Origin: Thermoleophilia bacterium
Lineage (GTDB): Bacteria > Actinomycetota > Thermoleophilia > Gaiellales > Gaiellaceae
DNA: 5,252 nt
NCBI GenBank assembly: GCA_013362295.1
Contig: JABFWJ010000178.1
Location: 1 to 5,252, forward strand
Direction of reading: 5' to 3'
Shown: one piece after another, positions 5,022 through 5,252 of the stretch
How positions within the stretch are numbered: position 1 is the first letter of the stretch
How the letters are laid out: each line of letters opens with the position of its first letter
Position numbers and translations under genes: made by a program
Notes under the pieces: generated by a model
What the model was told of the DNA's origin: nothing
Seen by the model: the letters and a program-made list of their open reading frames with translations, nothing else
Databases searched by the model: none

Positions 5022-5252
5022 TTCGACGTCGGACCGGGGTTCACGGACCAGAACGGACGCCAGGTCGTGCGCACGGCCGGCGACCGGGCCTACATCTTCG
5101 CGGCCGACGACTCGGCCCCGAAAGCGTTCACCGGGCCGGCGGTCATCCACGCCTACCGGGCGACGACCACAGGCCTGCCGGCGGGCTTCGCCGAGTCAGA
5201 CGGAGCGCACCGGCCGCACTCCACCGCCTCGAGCGGCCTGTTGAACGGGGTC
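5016..5252 (+). CDS. Propeller-like reading frame without signal peptide, partial; in frame with the preceding gene
   Basis: Seventy-nine residues are visible before the window ends. The sequence starts MSFDVGPGFTDQNGRQVVRT and includes RAYIFAADDSAP (24-35) and AVIHAYRATTTGLPAGF (42-58), which look like alternating strands of a beta-propeller or exo-sialidase-like blade of the kind normally found outside the cell. There is no signal peptide or membrane segment at the N-terminus, so as an independent gene it would stay in the cytoplasm, which fits poorly. It is in the same frame as the preceding secreted protein, separated only by TAA-GGC, and its ribosome site (AAGG one base from the ATG) is badly placed. 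The simplest reading is that it is the C-terminal part of that protein, cut off by a nonsense codon or sequence error. A true stop followed by reinitiation is the alternative. The coding frame itself is well supported by codon bias. Confidence 0.6.
   Translation, partial: MSFDVGPGFTDQNGRQVVRTAGDRAYIFAADDSAPKAFTGPAVIHAYRATTTGLPAGFAESDGAHRPHSTASSGLLNGV

Noticed and set aside
4091..5074. 327-codon minus-strand frame opposite the secreted protein
   Set aside because: It is an antisense frame of a Thr/Ser/Ala-rich gene. It lacks domains, and the plus-strand frame has a signal peptide and recognisable Ig-like modules.

Overview
The window is GC-rich throughout. Codon third positions are dominated by G and C, and GTG as well as ATG starts are used. 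This composition, the modular secreted Ig-like proteins and the style of the polymerase suggest a high-GC actinobacterium, perhaps of the Thermoleophilia type. That placement is inference from composition and protein style only, and no marker gene is present. The gene content is part of an exopolysaccharide or surface-glycan locus.

Layout: a family 4-type glycosyltransferase lies on the minus strand (1018 down to the left edge, C-terminus missing). A 144-bp divergent intergenic region (1019-1162) holds interleaved perfect inverted repeats. From 1163 rightwards everything is on the plus strand: a single-domain LuxR/GerE-type regulator (1163-1432), a Wzz-like polysaccharide co-polymerase three bases later (1436-2152), a 93-bp gap with a possible 16-codon leader ORF, an O-antigen polymerase/ligase-type membrane protein (2246-3736), a secreted multi-domain beta-sandwich protein (3831-5012), and the start of a beta-propeller-like reading frame (5016 to the right edge).

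The likely joint role is as follows. The glycosyltransferase adds a sugar to a lipid-linked repeat unit. The Wzy-like protein polymerises or transfers the units outside the membrane, and the Wzz-like protein sets chain length. The regulator probably controls at least the co-polymerase. The secreted protein with BACON-like and Ig-like domains may act at the cell surface or in the polysaccharide matrix. These roles follow from family membership and co-location, not from anything directly visible.

The oddest feature is at 5010-5015. The secreted protein ends at a TAA that is in the same frame as the downstream propeller-like segment, with only TAA-GGC separating the two. The downstream part has no signal peptide. 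It looks like one modular secreted protein cut by a nonsense codon, by a sequence error, or by a genuine stop/restart. A perfect 6-bp palindrome straddles the junction. No CRISPR array, tRNA, rRNA, insertion sequence or convincing terminator was seen.
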